A stretch of DNA of 61,628 bases from an uncultured Eubacteriales bacterium (GCA_900316035.1 ONBI01000003.1:1-61628), one strand, 5' to 3'. Counted from the stretch's first letter, positions 25,375 through 35,870 are shown. The notes: generated from the sequence alone by a model not told the origin. Numbers and translations: made by a program.

Positions 25375-28300
25375 TTACTTCAGAAGCTGATTGTCACCGG
25401 CAGGGAGAGTGGAAGGAGCGCTGGTCGGTGCAGCCGGCGGAACGACCGGAGAAGAAGACGGATCGAGGTTTTCCTCCTCGTCCTCGTCTTCACCCTCTTC
25501 CTCTTCCGGAAGAAGCGGTTTGAGGCCGGTTCCGGCAGGGATGAGCTTACCGATCATGACGTTCTCCTTCAGACCGCGGAGATAATCGACCTTGCCCTTG
25601 ATGGCAGCATCGGTAAGAACCGCCGTAGTCTGCTGGAAAGACGCAGCGGAGAGGAAGGATTCGGTCTCGAGAGCAGCTTTCGTGATACCCATGATGAGCG
25701 GGCGTCCGACGGCCGGATTACCGGCATGCTCTAAGACCTTCTGATTCTTCTCGGTGAAGGTCACATCATCGACTTTCTGACCCGGTAAGAGCGTGGTGTT
25801 ACCCGCGTTGATGATGAGAATCTTGTTCGTCATCTGACGGACGATGATCTCCAGATGCTTATCGGCGATATCGATACCGGCGTTATCCTTGTAGACCGAT
25901 TTGACTTCCTTGATGATGTAGTTGCGGACGGTCGTAAGATCGGTGCATTCGAGAAGTTTCTTCGGATCGATATGGGCATTCTTGACGAGCGGATAGCCAG
26001 CCGGAATCTCCTGACCGACCGTGACGTTCGGAAGCTGGTTCGGATAGCAGATGAAATCGAGCTTTTCGAGTTCGTTTTCAACCGTGAAGACATGGCGTAA
26101 GCCCTGCTCCTTGATCTCGACAACTTTGCCAGGGATCGTAGAGATGACAGCTTCATCCTTCGGCTTCGGGGAACGGACTTCCAGAAGTTCCTGGACACGC
26201 GGTAAACCGGAAGTGATATCCTGCTGACCCGCGACACCACCGGTGTGGAAGTTCTTCAGCGTGAGCTGAGTACCCGGTTCACCGATAGACTGAGCGGCCA
26301 TGATACCGACAGTATCACCGATCTCGGCAAGCTTACCGGTCGCAAGGTTACGGCCGTAGCACTTGACGCAGACACCATCGGTCGATTCGCAGGTGAGGAT
26401 CGAGCGGATCTCCACCGACTTGATGCCGGCATCGACGATGCGCTGTGCCGCTTCTTCATCCATGCACTCATCGGCAGAAGCTAAGACCTCACCGGTCTTC
26501 GGATCGAGGACATCGTGCATCGGGAAACGGCCGACAAGACGATCGTATAAGGAAGCGATGACAGTCTTGCCATCGGCTTCGAGTAAATCGGAAACGACAA
26601 GTCCGTGATCGCAGTGGCAATCTTCCTCGCGGATGACGACGTTGTGAGAAACATCGACCAAACGACGGGTGAGATAACCGGAGTCGGCGGTCTTCAGAGC
26701 GGTATCGGAACCGTTCTTACGGGTACCATGCGTCGAGGAGAAGTATTCGGAGACGGAGAGACCATCGATATAACCGGACTTGACCGGCGTTTCAATAGCT
26801 TCGCCGTTCGACTTAAGCATACAACCCTTCATACCGATAAGCTGCATGTAGTTATCGGCCGAACCACGGGCACCGGAAGCCATCATCATGAACATCGGGT
26901 TACGCGGATTTTCCTTCATACGCTCATTGAGCTTCTTCTTCATATCCGTGTTCTTGATGTCGTTCCAGCAGGCGATCACCGCATCGTGACGTTCCTTCTC
27001 GGTCAAGAAGCCGAGATCCGCCATTTCACGGTATTCCGCAACCTGCTTATCGCCCTTGGCGTAAATTTCTTTACGTCCGGAGAGAGGTCTCATATCGTCG
27101 AGCGAGACGGTAAGACCGGACTTGGTGCAGTAATCGAAGCCCTGATTCTTGAAGGCATCCATGATGGAAGCGGTCTTGATGGAATCTTCGTCATAGTAAT
27201 GGAAGATCTTATCCATCATGACCTGAATGCGCTTCTTATTGATAGGACTGCGTAAAGGCTGAAGCTTGACATATTCCTTGAAGGCATCGAAATCATCACC
27301 TTCCTTGAACTTGCCAGAAGCTAAGACCTTCTCATAGACTTCCTGAGCGGTGACAAAGAAAGCGTCGGAAGTATGGGAGAATTCATCGCTGAATTCCTTC
27401 TTCGCCGCCTTCTCATCGAGCGTGCTCTCCGGGAAGTTGATGTACGGGAAGTCTTCGGGGAAGATGTGGTTGAAAATGAGCTTTCCGACCGTGGTGAGAA
27501 GATATTTGCTGTTCTGCTCTTCGGTGAACTCGGTCTTCTTCAGCGAACGGGCCGGAATATAGATACGGGTACGGGGTGAGACTAGTCCGTTCTGATAGGC
27601 GAGATACGCCGTATCCGGATCGGAGAAGACCTTACCTTCGTACTTCTTATACTGACGATACTTTTCAGCTTCATCCGGCTCGTTGTGGGCATCGTAGTAA
27701 GAAGCATACATATCGTTGAGGCTATCGTCATCCTCGAGGGTGAGATAGTAGTTACCGTAAATCATATCCTGCGACGGGACGCAGATCGGCTTACCATCGG
27801 AAGGCTTTAAGATGTTGCGGTTAGCCATCATCAGGCACATAGCTTCGGCCTGGGCCTGACGGGAAAGCGGAACATGGACTGCCATCTGGTCGCCATCGAA
27901 ATCGGCGTTGAAGCCAGGGCAGACAAGCGGATGAAGACGGATAGCCTTACCTTCGATCAGAATCGGCTTGAAGGCCTGGATACCGAGACGGTGAAGGGTC
28001 GGAGCACGGTTGAGAAGAACCGGGTGGTTCTTGGCAATCTCTTCGATCGCATCATAGACGCGCGGATCCTTATTGGCGATAAGCTCATCGGCCATACGCT
28101 GCGAAGTGACGGTCGAATCCTTAGAGAAGATAAGCTTGTGGGCGATGAAAGGACGGAAAAGCTGAACCGCCATTTCACGCGGTAAACCGCACTCATCCAT
28201 ATTGAGCGTCGGACCGACGGCGATGACGGAACGGCCGGAATAATCGACACGTTTACCAAGAAGGTTCTGACGGAAACGTCCCTGTTTACCCTTGAGGGTC

Positions 28301-29406
28301 GAAGAAAGGGACTTTAAGACCGTGCCGTTGATCGAAGTCGAAGGCTTGTTACGACGATCGTTATCGATCAAAGCATCGACAGCTTCCTGAAGCATACGCT
28401 TTTCGTTGAGAAGAATGACGTTAGGAGCATAAGCGCTGATTTCCTTCTTGAGACGGTTGTTCTTGATGATGACCTGACGATATAAGTCGTTGAGGTCCGA
28501 GGTAGCATAACGGCCACCATCGAGCTGCATCATCGGGCGGAGTTCCGGCGGAATGACCGGTAAGACGGTTAAGACCATCCACTCCGGCTTGATACCGGAA
28601 TTCTTGAAGGACTCAAGAACCTCAAGACGTTTGATCGCCTTGATTCTCTTCTGGTTCTTCTCACCGACCGAGTTACGTAAGTCGTTAGAAACATCCTCGA
28701 TTTCCTTATCGAGGTCGATTTCCTTGAGAAGCTTAAGAGCAGCTTCGGCACCGATACCGAACTCGGCACCTAAGTGCTTGGTGATATATTTACCGATTGA
28801 ATAGAAGTCGAACGGCTGATTCTTATGCTTCATCAGGTTCAGATAGTTCTGACCTAAGGCATAATCCGGATCGTCCTGAGCGATCTTGCCTGAACCTAAG
28901 ATTTCGTTTTCGATGACCGCCGGGAAAGCCTCTAAACGAGCTGTCTTCTCATCGAGAACCTCGCGGTACTTGAGAATCTTCGAAGTACCAGGATTGGTGA
29001 CGATGTGAGAGACGAAATAGATGACTTCCTCTAACTGCTTCGGCGGGATACCGAGCGTGAGACCCATCTTCGAGGGCGAACCTTTGACATACCAGATATG
29101 GGCGCAGGGGAAAGCGAGGTTGATATAACCCATACGTTCACGGCGGACCGCCTTGAGGGTGACTTCGACACCGCACTTCTCGCAGATCTTACCGGCGAAA
29201 GAAGACTTCTTATATCTTCCGCAGTGGCATTCATAATCCTTGGCAGGACCGAAGATCTTTTCGCAGAAAAGACCATCCGGTTCCGGCTTCTGGGAACGGT
29301 AGTTGATCGTCTCGAACTTCGTGACTTCGCCATGTCCCCACTCGTGGATCTTCTCCGGAGAGGCAAGGCCGATTTTGATCGCCTTCAGTTTATTGAGATC
29401 GAACAT
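25375..29406 (-). CDS. rpoC: RNA polymerase subunit beta-prime
   Basis: 1343 residues. Zinc-binding CHCGRYK...CEKCGVEV near residue 60, catalytic NADFDGDQMAVHVP, bridge/trigger region QSIGEPGTQLTLKNFHTGG. Catalytic subunit carrying the active-site Mg. It follows rpoB by 12 nt with AAGGAGG before the ATG. The C-terminus has a ~45-residue acidic and Pro/Ser/Ala-rich tail (from about 1300: EEEEGEDEDEEE, then PVVPPAAPTSAP) beyond the usual end, a lineage-specific extension. Own terminator downstream; last gene of the operon. Confidence 0.98.
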   Translation of the reverse strand: MFDLNKLKAIKIGLASPEKIHEWGHGEVTKFETINYRSQKPEPDGLFCEKIFGPAKDYECHCGRYKKSSFAGKICEKCGVEVTLKAVRRERMGYINLAFPCAHIWYVKGSPSKMGLTLGIPPKQLEEVIYFVSHIVTNPGTSKILKYREVLDEKTARLEAFPAVIENEILGSGKIAQDDPDYALGQNYLNLMKHKNQPFDFYSIGKYITKHLGAEFGIGAEAALKLLKEIDLDKEIEDVSNDLRNSVGEKNQKRIKAIKRLEVLESFKNSGIKPEWMVLTVLPVIPPELRPMMQLDGGRYATSDLNDLYRQVIIKNNRLKKEISAYAPNVILLNEKRMLQEAVDALIDNDRRNKPSTSINGTVLKSLSSTLKGKQGRFRQNLLGKRVDYSGRSVIAVGPTLNMDECGLPREMAVQLFRPFIAHKLIFSKDSTVTSQRMADELIANKDPRVYDAIEEIAKNHPVLLNRAPTLHRLGIQAFKPILIEGKAIRLHPLVCPGFNADFDGDQMAVHVPLSRQAQAEAMCLMMANRNILKPSDGKPICVPSQDMIYGNYYLTLEDDDSLNDMYASYYDAHNEPDEAEKYRQYKKYEGKVFSDPDTAYLAYQNGLVSPRTRIYIPARSLKKTEFTEEQNSKYLLTTVGKLIFNHIFPEDFPYINFPESTLDEKAAKKEFSDEFSHTSDAFFVTAQEVYEKVLASGKFKEGDDFDAFKEYVKLQPLRSPINKKRIQVMMDKIFHYYDEDSIKTASIMDAFKNQGFDYCTKSGLTVSLDDMRPLSGRKEIYAKGDKQVAEYREMADLGFLTEKERHDAVIACWNDIKNTDMKKKLNERMKENPRNPMFMMMASGARGSADNYMQLIGMKGCMLKSNGEAIETPVKSGYIDGLSVSEYFSSTHGTRKNGSDTALKTADSGYLTRRLVDVSHNVVIREEDCHCDHGLVVSDLLEADGKTVIASLYDRLVGRFPMHDVLDPKTGEVLASADECMDEEAAQRIVDAGIKSVEIRSILTCESTDGVCVKCYGRNLATGKLAEIGDTVGIMAAQSIGEPGTQLTLKNFHTGGVAGQQDITSGLPRVQELLEVRSPKPKDEAVISTIPGKVVEIKEQGLRHVFTVENELEKLDFICYPNQLPNVTVGQEIPAGYPLVKNAHIDPKKLLECTDLTTVRNYIIKEVKSVYKDNAGIDIADKHLEIIVRQMTNKILIINAGNTTLLPGQKVDDVTFTEKNQKVLEHAGNPAVGRPLIMGITKAALETESFLSAASFQQTTAVLTDAAIKGKVDYLRGLKENVMIGKLIPAGTGLKPLLPEEEEGEDEDEEENLDPSSSPVVPPAAPTSAPSTLPAGDNQLLK

Positions 29407-29418
29407 TGCTTACCCTCC

Positions 29419-32400
29419 TTAGTTGTTCTCATCCTCATCGTCATGCGATTCGGATTCCGGATGCTGATTGTCTTCTTCCTCTTCCGGAAGAGGTTCATCG
29501 GCTCCTTCAAGAGGATTGTGGTCGGAATATTCGTTTTCCTTCTTCGTATCGAAGTTGACGATTTCGTGATGCGTACGGCGGGCATCTCTTTCGGCCTGTT
29601 CGGAGATGGTATTGATGTTGATCGGCTGATTCTTGTCGTCGAGTAAATTGACATCGATGGCAAGACCCTGAAGTTCCTTGATGAGAACACGGGTCGATTC
29701 CGGCATATTCGGCTTCGGGATGCTCTTGCCCTTGAGAATCGCTTCGTAAGTCTGGTTACGACCGACCATATCATCGGACTTGATGGTGAGCATTTCCTGT
29801 AAGGTGTAGGCAGCGCCATAAGCTTCCAGAGCCCAGACCTCCATTTCACCGAAACGCTGACCGCCGTTCTGGGCTTTACCGCCTAACGGCTGCTGCGTGA
29901 CAAGCGAATAAGGACCGATAGCACGGGCATGGATCTTATCTTCGACCATGTGGTCGAGTTTAATCATGTACATGACACCGACCGCGATACGGGAATCGAA
30001 CTTCTCACCGGTCTGACCATCGTAGAGAACGGTCTTACCGTCGCTATCGACACCCGCAGCCTTCATGAACTGCGCGATTTCATCCGCAGAAGCACCATCG
30101 AAGACCGGAGTCGAAACCTTGAGGCCTAACTTCTTGCAGGCTAAGCCGAGCTGGACTTCGAAAACCTGACCGATGTTCATACGGGACGGAACACCCATCG
30201 GGGAGAGAAGAATATCGATCGGAGTGCCATCCGGTAAGAACGGCATATCCTCAACCGGCAGAACACGGGAGATAACACCCTTGTTGCCGTGACGGCCGGA
30301 CATCTTATCACCGACCTGGATCTTACGCTTCTGAACGACATAGACCTTGATGGACTCTAAAACATCCGGCGGAAGCTCATCGCCCTTATCACGGGAGAAG
30401 CGCTTGACGTCGAGAACAATACCTTCACCGCCGTGAGGAACACGGAGCGAAGAATCCTTGTCATCGTCGGACTTCGAAGAGAAAATGGACTTGATGAGAT
30501 GATCGTTGGTGGTTTCGGTGACTTCGCCCTTCGGGGTCGTCTTACCGACAAGAATATCGCCTTCACGGACTTCGGTGCCGATCGCGACGATACCATTCTC
30601 GTCGAGATGGGCCTTCTTATAATCCGCAAGGTTAGGAACTGCACGGGTGAATTCTTCTTCCCCGAGCTTGGTCTTACGTCTTTCGACCGAATACTCTTCG
30701 ATGATGAGGTTCGTGAAAAGATCCTCATCGACGCAGCGTTCGGAAACGACGACCGCATCCTCGTAGTTGTAACCGTGCCAAGTAGTAAACGCGATCAGAG
30801 CGTTCTGACCTAAGGCGAGTTCGCCATTATCCATGGACGGACCGTCGGCGATGATCTGCGACTTTTCGACATGGTCACCGACATGGACGACCGGAGTCTG
30901 AGTGATGCAGGTACGCTTATTGGAGCGGACGAAGCTTCTTAACTTATAGGACTTATTGACGCCACTATCTTCTTTGATATCGATGCGGCAGGAATCGACA
31001 TAGGTGACATAACCCGGCTGATCGGCTAAAAGAGCCTCGCCGGAATCGTGAGCGATCTTCCCTTCGAGACCGGTACCGACAATCGGAGCTTCCGGACGGA
31101 GAAGCGGAAGAGCCTGACGCTGCATGTTCGAACCCATAAGGGAACGCTTCCCATCATCGTTCTCAAGGAACGGAATACAGGCGGCAGCGATAGAGACAAT
31201 CTGCTTCGGAGAAGCATCGATATAATCGCATTCCTCGGCTTTGGCGGTGATGTAATCGCCGTTGAGACGGGCATTTACGACATCATCTTCGATGCGGTTG
31301 GTCTTATTGTCGACGCGCACATTCGCCTGGCAGATGATATGGTTCTTCTCTTCATCCGCGGTGAGCCATCTGACATCATCCGGATTGTTATCGATGATCC
31401 GGTTCTTGACCGGACGGTACGGAGTCTGTAAGAAACCGTACTCATTGACCTTCGCGTAGCAGGCGAGGTTCGAGATAAGACCGATGTTCTGACCTTCCGG
31501 AGTCTCGATCGGGCAGATACGGCCGTAGTGAGTCGGGTGGACATCACGGACAGCGGAGGAAGCGCGGTCACGGGTTAAGCCGCCACGGCCTAACGCGGAA
31601 AGACGACGCTTATTGGTAAGTTCGGCAAGCGGGTTCGTCTGATCCATGAACTGAGAGAGAGAATCCGAGTTGAAGAACTGGTTGACCGCCGAAGTCAAGG
31701 CTTTGATGTTGATCAAAGAAGCGATGGTGAGAGTCGAAAGATCCGAGGTCGACATACGATCGTGGATCGTTCTCTTCATCTTCGAAAGACCGGCGCGGAA
31801 CTTATCCTGGATGAGTTCACCGACGCAGCGGACTCTCTTGTTTCCGAGATGATCGGTATCATCGGTGGTACCGATACCATCGGAGAGGTTGAGCATATAG
31901 GAAAGCGAAGCGACAATATCCGGAATCGTGACATAGGTGAGAGAAATCGTTAAGTCGGTACCGATGATATTGACAACCTTGCTCGGATTATGCGGATTCT
32001 CAACACGGACCAGAGTGACATGGTTATGGTCATCCAAAAGGGTGTTGACCGATAAAGTCACAGTGTGGTTGAGGTTACCTTCGAAGAAGGACTTCTTCTG
32101 TAAGTCGTTGACTTCCTCAAGAGTGAGGGTATGGCCTTTCTCAAAGACGACTTCGCCGTCATTGGAGATGAGGTCCTCGGCAAGAGTCTGACCGACAAGA
32201 CGGTCATAGATACCGAGTTTCTCGTTGATCTTGAAACGTCCTGCCTTTCCTAAATCGTAGTGCTCATGATCGAAGAAACGCTGCTTGAGCATGAGGGCTG
32301 CGGATTCATAGGTATAAGGTTCACCCGGACGGAGCTTACGGAAGATGAAACCGACTGCTTCGCGCATACGGCGCGGACCGGAGACACCATCTTTCGCAGG

Positions 32401-33210
32401 GTTCTTGCCTAAAGCTTTATTGAAATAGTCGTTATCGCCAAAGAGGGCTTTGACGCCGGTAGCCGGAGTCGACGGCGTACCGTCTTCCTCTGCCGGAAGA
32501 GCGTCATCGACAAGCTTATCCGAATCGGAAACAAGGCCTAAAGCACGGAGGAAAACAAGTGCCGGAACCTTCTTCTGTTTATCGATACGGACGGAGACGA
32601 AATCACGGTTATCGGTGAGATATTCCAACCAGATACCTCTGGAAGGAATGATGTTCGAACCGTAGACGACGTTGATTTCGTTGCGGGTATCGTTTTCGGA
32701 CTTCTTCAGCGTGACTTCATCGCTTTCCATCGAAACGTAGGCACCCGGAGAACGGATGAGCTGCGAAGCGATGCACTTTTCGGAGCCGTTGATGATGAAG
32801 GTTCCGGAAGGAGTGATCCACGGGAAGTCGCCCATGAAGATCTTGTCTTCATCGACGGTGCCGTCCGGATGACGTAAGCGAAGGGTGACATGAAGCGGAG
32901 CCGAGTATGTCAAGGCTGAGACCTTGCATTCAAAATAACCGTGCTTCTCGTCCGGATTTCCCCATTCGGAGGAGACGTAGTCGAGCTCGGCGACCTGGTC
33001 GGTGTCGGTCTCATGACCACGGGTATCCTTGTTGGAACGGATCGGGAAAATATCGCGGAAGACTTCGTCGACGCCCTGCTTTACGAACCAGTCAAAAGAC
33101 TGGAGCTGGACATCGCAGAGGTTCGGAAGGGGAACGTTAGAGAAAGTCTTGGAGAAATCGATACGGCCTGTCTCAGTTCTTCTGTATTTGGTTAAGTCTA
33201 ATTCTTCCAT
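29419..33210 (-). CDS. rpoB: RNA polymerase subunit beta
   Basis: 1263 residues. Typical landmarks are LSQFMDQTNPLAELTNKRRL (rifampicin region), GYNYEDA, GRHGNKGVISRV and GGKAQNGGQRFGEMEVWALE. In the rifampicin region, positions corresponding to the usual resistance sites look wild type. An acidic tail rich in Glu/Asp (about 1225-1263) extends the C-terminus. GAGGT precedes the ATG. It is preceded by a strong hairpin after rplL that probably tunes polymerase versus ribosomal protein levels. Confidence 0.98.
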   Translation of the reverse strand: MEELDLTKYRRTETGRIDFSKTFSNVPLPNLCDVQLQSFDWFVKQGVDEVFRDIFPIRSNKDTRGHETDTDQVAELDYVSSEWGNPDEKHGYFECKVSALTYSAPLHVTLRLRHPDGTVDEDKIFMGDFPWITPSGTFIINGSEKCIASQLIRSPGAYVSMESDEVTLKKSENDTRNEINVVYGSNIIPSRGIWLEYLTDNRDFVSVRIDKQKKVPALVFLRALGLVSDSDKLVDDALPAEEDGTPSTPATGVKALFGDNDYFNKALGKNPAKDGVSGPRRMREAVGFIFRKLRPGEPYTYESAALMLKQRFFDHEHYDLGKAGRFKINEKLGIYDRLVGQTLAEDLISNDGEVVFEKGHTLTLEEVNDLQKKSFFEGNLNHTVTLSVNTLLDDHNHVTLVRVENPHNPSKVVNIIGTDLTISLTYVTIPDIVASLSYMLNLSDGIGTTDDTDHLGNKRVRCVGELIQDKFRAGLSKMKRTIHDRMSTSDLSTLTIASLINIKALTSAVNQFFNSDSLSQFMDQTNPLAELTNKRRLSALGRGGLTRDRASSAVRDVHPTHYGRICPIETPEGQNIGLISNLACYAKVNEYGFLQTPYRPVKNRIIDNNPDDVRWLTADEEKNHIICQANVRVDNKTNRIEDDVVNARLNGDYITAKAEECDYIDASPKQIVSIAAACIPFLENDDGKRSLMGSNMQRQALPLLRPEAPIVGTGLEGKIAHDSGEALLADQPGYVTYVDSCRIDIKEDSGVNKSYKLRSFVRSNKRTCITQTPVVHVGDHVEKSQIIADGPSMDNGELALGQNALIAFTTWHGYNYEDAVVVSERCVDEDLFTNLIIEEYSVERRKTKLGEEEFTRAVPNLADYKKAHLDENGIVAIGTEVREGDILVGKTTPKGEVTETTNDHLIKSIFSSKSDDDKDSSLRVPHGGEGIVLDVKRFSRDKGDELPPDVLESIKVYVVQKRKIQVGDKMSGRHGNKGVISRVLPVEDMPFLPDGTPIDILLSPMGVPSRMNIGQVFEVQLGLACKKLGLKVSTPVFDGASADEIAQFMKAAGVDSDGKTVLYDGQTGEKFDSRIAVGVMYMIKLDHMVEDKIHARAIGPYSLVTQQPLGGKAQNGGQRFGEMEVWALEAYGAAYTLQEMLTIKSDDMVGRNQTYEAILKGKSIPKPNMPESTRVLIKELQGLAIDVNLLDDKNQPININTISEQAERDARRTHHEIVNFDTKKENEYSDHNPLEGADEPLPEEEEDNQHPESESHDDEDENN

Positions 33211-33321
33211 AGTTTTACCTCGTGTCTTTCTTCCCAGAAAAGGAACGGAAGTTGTCCTAAGATTTCGAATAAAGGCCGATAATTGGATTGTTTTTATCGG
33301 CTTTCCTTATAGACAACTAAG

Positions 33322-33350
33322 CCCACCCCGCCAAACGAGGGCAGGGTGGG
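33322..33350 (-). promoter_or_regulatory. Hairpin between rplL and rpoB (attenuator or processing site)
   Basis: Minus-strand CCCACCC-T-GCC, 7-nt loop, GGC-G-GGGTGGG: an 11-bp stem with one T-G pair, without a clear U tract. Position matches the partial terminator/RNase III site seen between these genes in other bacteria (established for E. coli). Confidence 0.6.
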
Positions 33351-33380
33351 ACCAAAGGATACGACAGGGAAAAATACGGA

Positions 33381-33752
33381 TTACTTGATTTCGACTTCGG
33401 CGCCGGCAGCGACAAGCTGCTTCTTGATCTCTTCGGCTTCGGCCGGAGCGATCTTCTCTTTGATGGCAACCGGAGCGCCATCAACGAGCTTCTTGGCATC
33501 CATAAGGCCCTTGCCAGTGATAGCCTGGACAGCCTTGATGACCGGAACCTTGGCAGTGCCGAAGGACTTGAGGATAACAGAAACCTCAGCCGGGCCTTCC
33601 TGAGCAGCGGCAGCACCAGCGGCCGGAGCAGCGACACCGGCAGCAGCCTTGACACCAAATTCGGCTTCAATCGCCTTGACGAGATCCATGATCTCGACCA
33701 TGTTCATTTCCTTTAAGCCGGCGATGACATCTTCTTTAACTAACTTAGCCAT
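33381..33752 (-). CDS. rplL: Ribosomal protein bL12 (L7/L12)
   Basis: 123 residues: N-terminal dimerisation helices, an Ala/Gly-rich hinge ([18 protein letters not shown]) and the C-terminal factor-binding domain ([20 protein letters not shown]). Stalk protein recruiting translation GTPases. AGGAGG precedes the ATG. Follows rplJ by 58 nt in the standard order. Confidence 0.97.
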   Translation of the reverse strand: MAKLVKEDVIAGLKEMNMVEIMDLVKAIEAEFGVKAAAGVAAPAAGAAAAQEGPAEVSVILKSFGTAKVPVIKAVQAITGKGLMDAKKLVDGAPVAIKEKIAPAEAEEIKKQLVAAGAEVEIK

Positions 33753-33810
33753 TGTTCATTTCCTCCTGATAATGGTGTTACGACAATTTGCCTAATTCTT
33801 CGGAATAGGC

Positions 33811-34329
33811 TTAGGCGGCCTCGACCTGCTTGGCGCCTTCCGGATCGTTCTTCTCGCCGACGGCCTTGATGGTCAGAGCGAACTGAACGAGCGGGGCTTC
33901 CAGGACAGAGAGAAGACGCGACAGAGCGCCTTCCTTGCCTCCGATGCTGGCGAGCTCTTTGAGAGTAGCGGCATCGCAGAACGTTCCATCGATCATGCCA
34001 CCCTTGATGGTGAACTCCTTATGCTTCTTGGCGAAATCGTTAAGCGCCTGAAGTCCTTCGCCTTCTTCCTTCGAAGTGACAATAGCGCTCGGACCCTTGA
34101 GCAAAGAATCGAGCTGAGAAAGACCATCTTCATCGACAGCCTTCTTCAGTAACGAATTCTTCTGCATTGAGAGATGCGCACCGTCCTTCTTGAGGGCGAG
34201 ACGGAGTTCATTGACGTCCGCGACAGCCAGAGCGGAATAGGAGACGACGATGGTGGAATGGGAAGTTTTGAGAACATCGTTAAGTTTAGCGACGGTCTCT
34301 TTCTTCTCCGCTAAGATCTGCTGGTTCAT
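33811..34329 (-). CDS. rplJ: Ribosomal protein uL10
   Basis: 172 residues, standard length. Anchors the bL12 dimers on 23S rRNA through its C-terminal helix. The N-terminal NQQILAEKKETVAKLNDVLK and TIVVSYSALAVADVNELR are typical. AAGGAGGTG precedes the ATG. The L10 leader RNA upstream indicates autogenous control of rplJ-rplL. Confidence 0.97.
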   Translation of the reverse strand: MNQQILAEKKETVAKLNDVLKTSHSTIVVSYSALAVADVNELRLALKKDGAHLSMQKNSLLKKAVDEDGLSQLDSLLKGPSAIVTSKEEGEGLQALNDFAKKHKEFTIKGGMIDGTFCDAATLKELASIGGKEGALSRLLSVLEAPLVQFALTIKAVGEKNDPEGAKQVEAA

Positions 34330-34359
34330 CTTTTCACCTCCTTCGTGAATGAATATGGG

Positions 34360-34460
34360 AACAATATACTTTCAGAGCTATGTAGTTACTCAATCCTCGG
34401 TAACCATTGAATTAAGCCTTTTTCACTAGGCAGTTACGGTCTTAGGTATATTGGGTACCC
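34360..34460 (-). promoter_or_regulatory. L10 ribosomal protein leader (autoregulatory RNA)
   Basis: The minus-strand RNA upstream of rplJ contains AAGACCGTAACTG, GGCTTAATT and GGTTACCGAGG, matching the conserved L10-leader core known from Firmicutes (AGACCGUAGGUG...GACUUAAU...CCUACCGAGG). It mimics the L10 binding site of 23S rRNA so that L10-L12 represses its own mRNA. A further hairpin (CCTCT..CCCC / GGGG..AGAGG, about 34473-34502) lies just upstream, between rplA and the leader. Confidence 0.85.
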
Positions 34461-34531
34461 CGAATTTGGATTGTCCTCTTCCCCGTGATTGGGGCGGAGA
34501 GGAGAAAACAGAAACGGATAGAATAGGATTA

Positions 34532-35206
34532 TTAGATAGCTAACTTGATAGCCGGGCCATAAGTGGAAGAGATAACCGCAGTGCGGATATAAGTTCCCTT
34601 GATGGTAGCAGGACGGACACGGTTGACCGTGTCGACGATGGCCTTGAGGTTATCCGCTAAGGCAGAAGCCTCGAAGGAAGCCTTACCGAACTGAATGGCA
34701 AGGTTACCATCTTTATCGTTGCGGTAAGAAACCTTACCGTTCTTGATCTGCTTGATCGCCTCGCCGATGTTCGGCGTGACGGTGCCGGTCTTCGGGTTCG
34801 GCATTAAGCCCTTAGGGCCTAAGACACGACCCATACGGCCTAAAAGACCCATCATGTTCGGAGTCGCGACGATGACATCGAAGTCGAACCAGTTCTCCTT
34901 CTGAATCTTATCAAGGAGATCCTGCTGACCGACGAAATCGGCGCCGGCTTCCTTAGCTTCCGAAACCTTATCGGTGATAGCTAAGACACGGACAGTCTTA
35001 CCATTGCCGTGCGGTAAGACAATGGTGCCACGGAGCTGCTGATCGGCCTGTTTCGGGTCGATATTGAGCTTGAACGAGACATCGATGGATTCATCCCACT
35101 TCGCAGTGGCAGTCTTCTTGACGAGAGCGCAGGCCTCGTCGATGGAATACTTCTTTCCCTTTTCGATGAGGGCTAAAGAAGCAGCATATTTCTTAGATTG
35201 TTTCAT
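34532..35206 (-). CDS. rplA: Ribosomal protein uL1
   Basis: 224 residues. Conserved VATPNMMGLLGRMGRVLGPK and GLMPNPKTGTVT blocks. Forms the L1 stalk and can repress its own operon. It starts 18 nt after the rplK stop with AAAGGAGG. Confidence 0.97.
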   Translation of the reverse strand: MKQSKKYAASLALIEKGKKYSIDEACALVKKTATAKWDESIDVSFKLNIDPKQADQQLRGTIVLPHGNGKTVRVLAITDKVSEAKEAGADFVGQQDLLDKIQKENWFDFDVIVATPNMMGLLGRMGRVLGPKGLMPNPKTGTVTPNIGEAIKQIKNGKVSYRNDKDGNLAIQFGKASFEASALADNLKAIVDTVNRVRPATIKGTYIRTAVISSTYGPAIKLAI

Positions 35207-35224
35207 GGTGATTATGTTCCTCCT

Positions 35225-35662
35225 TTAGTCGTCGATGACGATACCCATGGACTTAGCAGAACCTTCGACGCAGCGTTCGGCCGCCTCTAAGGAATCCACA
35301 TTGAGATCGGGCATCTTGTATTCGGCGATCTTCTTGACATCGGCTCTCTTGACGTGGCCGACAACATCCTTCGGAGATCCGCCGTGATCCGGACCCTTGC
35401 GGCCCTTTTCCACACCGGCAGCCTTCAGAAGAAGATAAGTAGTCGGAGTTGTCTTGAAGCTCATGTCGAACGTACGGTCTTCATAGATGGTGAGGATGCA
35501 GGGAACCACTTCGCCTCTACGGTTTGCCGTCGCAGCATTGAACTGCTGGCAGAACTTTCCGCCGATGCCGTAAGGACCAAGCTTCTGACCTAATTTTGCA
35601 GGGTTAGCTCCCCCGCCTTCGGAACGGATAATCATCACTCGCGTGACTTTCTTTGCAGCCAT
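35225..35662 (-). CDS. rplK: Ribosomal protein uL11
   Basis: About 145 residues. The start at 35662 (MAAKKVTRVMII) is set by AGGAGG; an upstream in-frame start would read through the leader hairpin. Conserved GGGANPAKLGQKLGPYGI region; the proline-rich motif usually seen there is modified. Part of the GTPase-associated centre. No secE/nusG precede it, unlike many genomes: rplS is divergent instead. Confidence 0.95.
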   Translation of the reverse strand: MAAKKVTRVMIIRSEGGGANPAKLGQKLGPYGIGGKFCQQFNAATANRRGEVVPCILTIYEDRTFDMSFKTTPTTYLLLKAAGVEKGRKGPDHGGSPKDVVGHVKRADVKKIAEYKMPDLNVDSLEAAERCVEGSAKSMGIVIDD

Positions 35663-35687
35663 TTTGTTACCTCCTATAGCTTGCAAT

Positions 35688-35719
35688 TGTGGTAAGCAGC
35701 CAATCACTGGCTTCCCACA
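35688..35719 (-). promoter_or_regulatory. Leader hairpin of rplK-rplA (possible L1-responsive site)
   Basis: Minus-strand TGTGG..AGCCA-GTGAT-TGGCT..CCACA: a two-part stem with an internal loop just upstream of the rplK ribosome site. The position suits translational control of the L11-L1 operon by L1; the match to a known L1 site is not established. Confidence 0.4.
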
Positions 35720-35870
35720 CATAGCCCGGGCACAATGCTCTCAAAAAATGGGCATAGTATGCCTAAGCTAAAATATCATACTAGCCGGAAATGGGGATTG
35801 CAAGAAAATTCTTCACCACTTTCTGTCCCTATATCCTATTTATTAATTGTAGCTTCTCTTTTCAGTGCTT

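Noticed and set aside
26605..27255. 216-codon open frame on the plus strand
   Set aside because: Lies wholly antisense to rpoC, with no family match or ribosome site; a codon-bias shadow.
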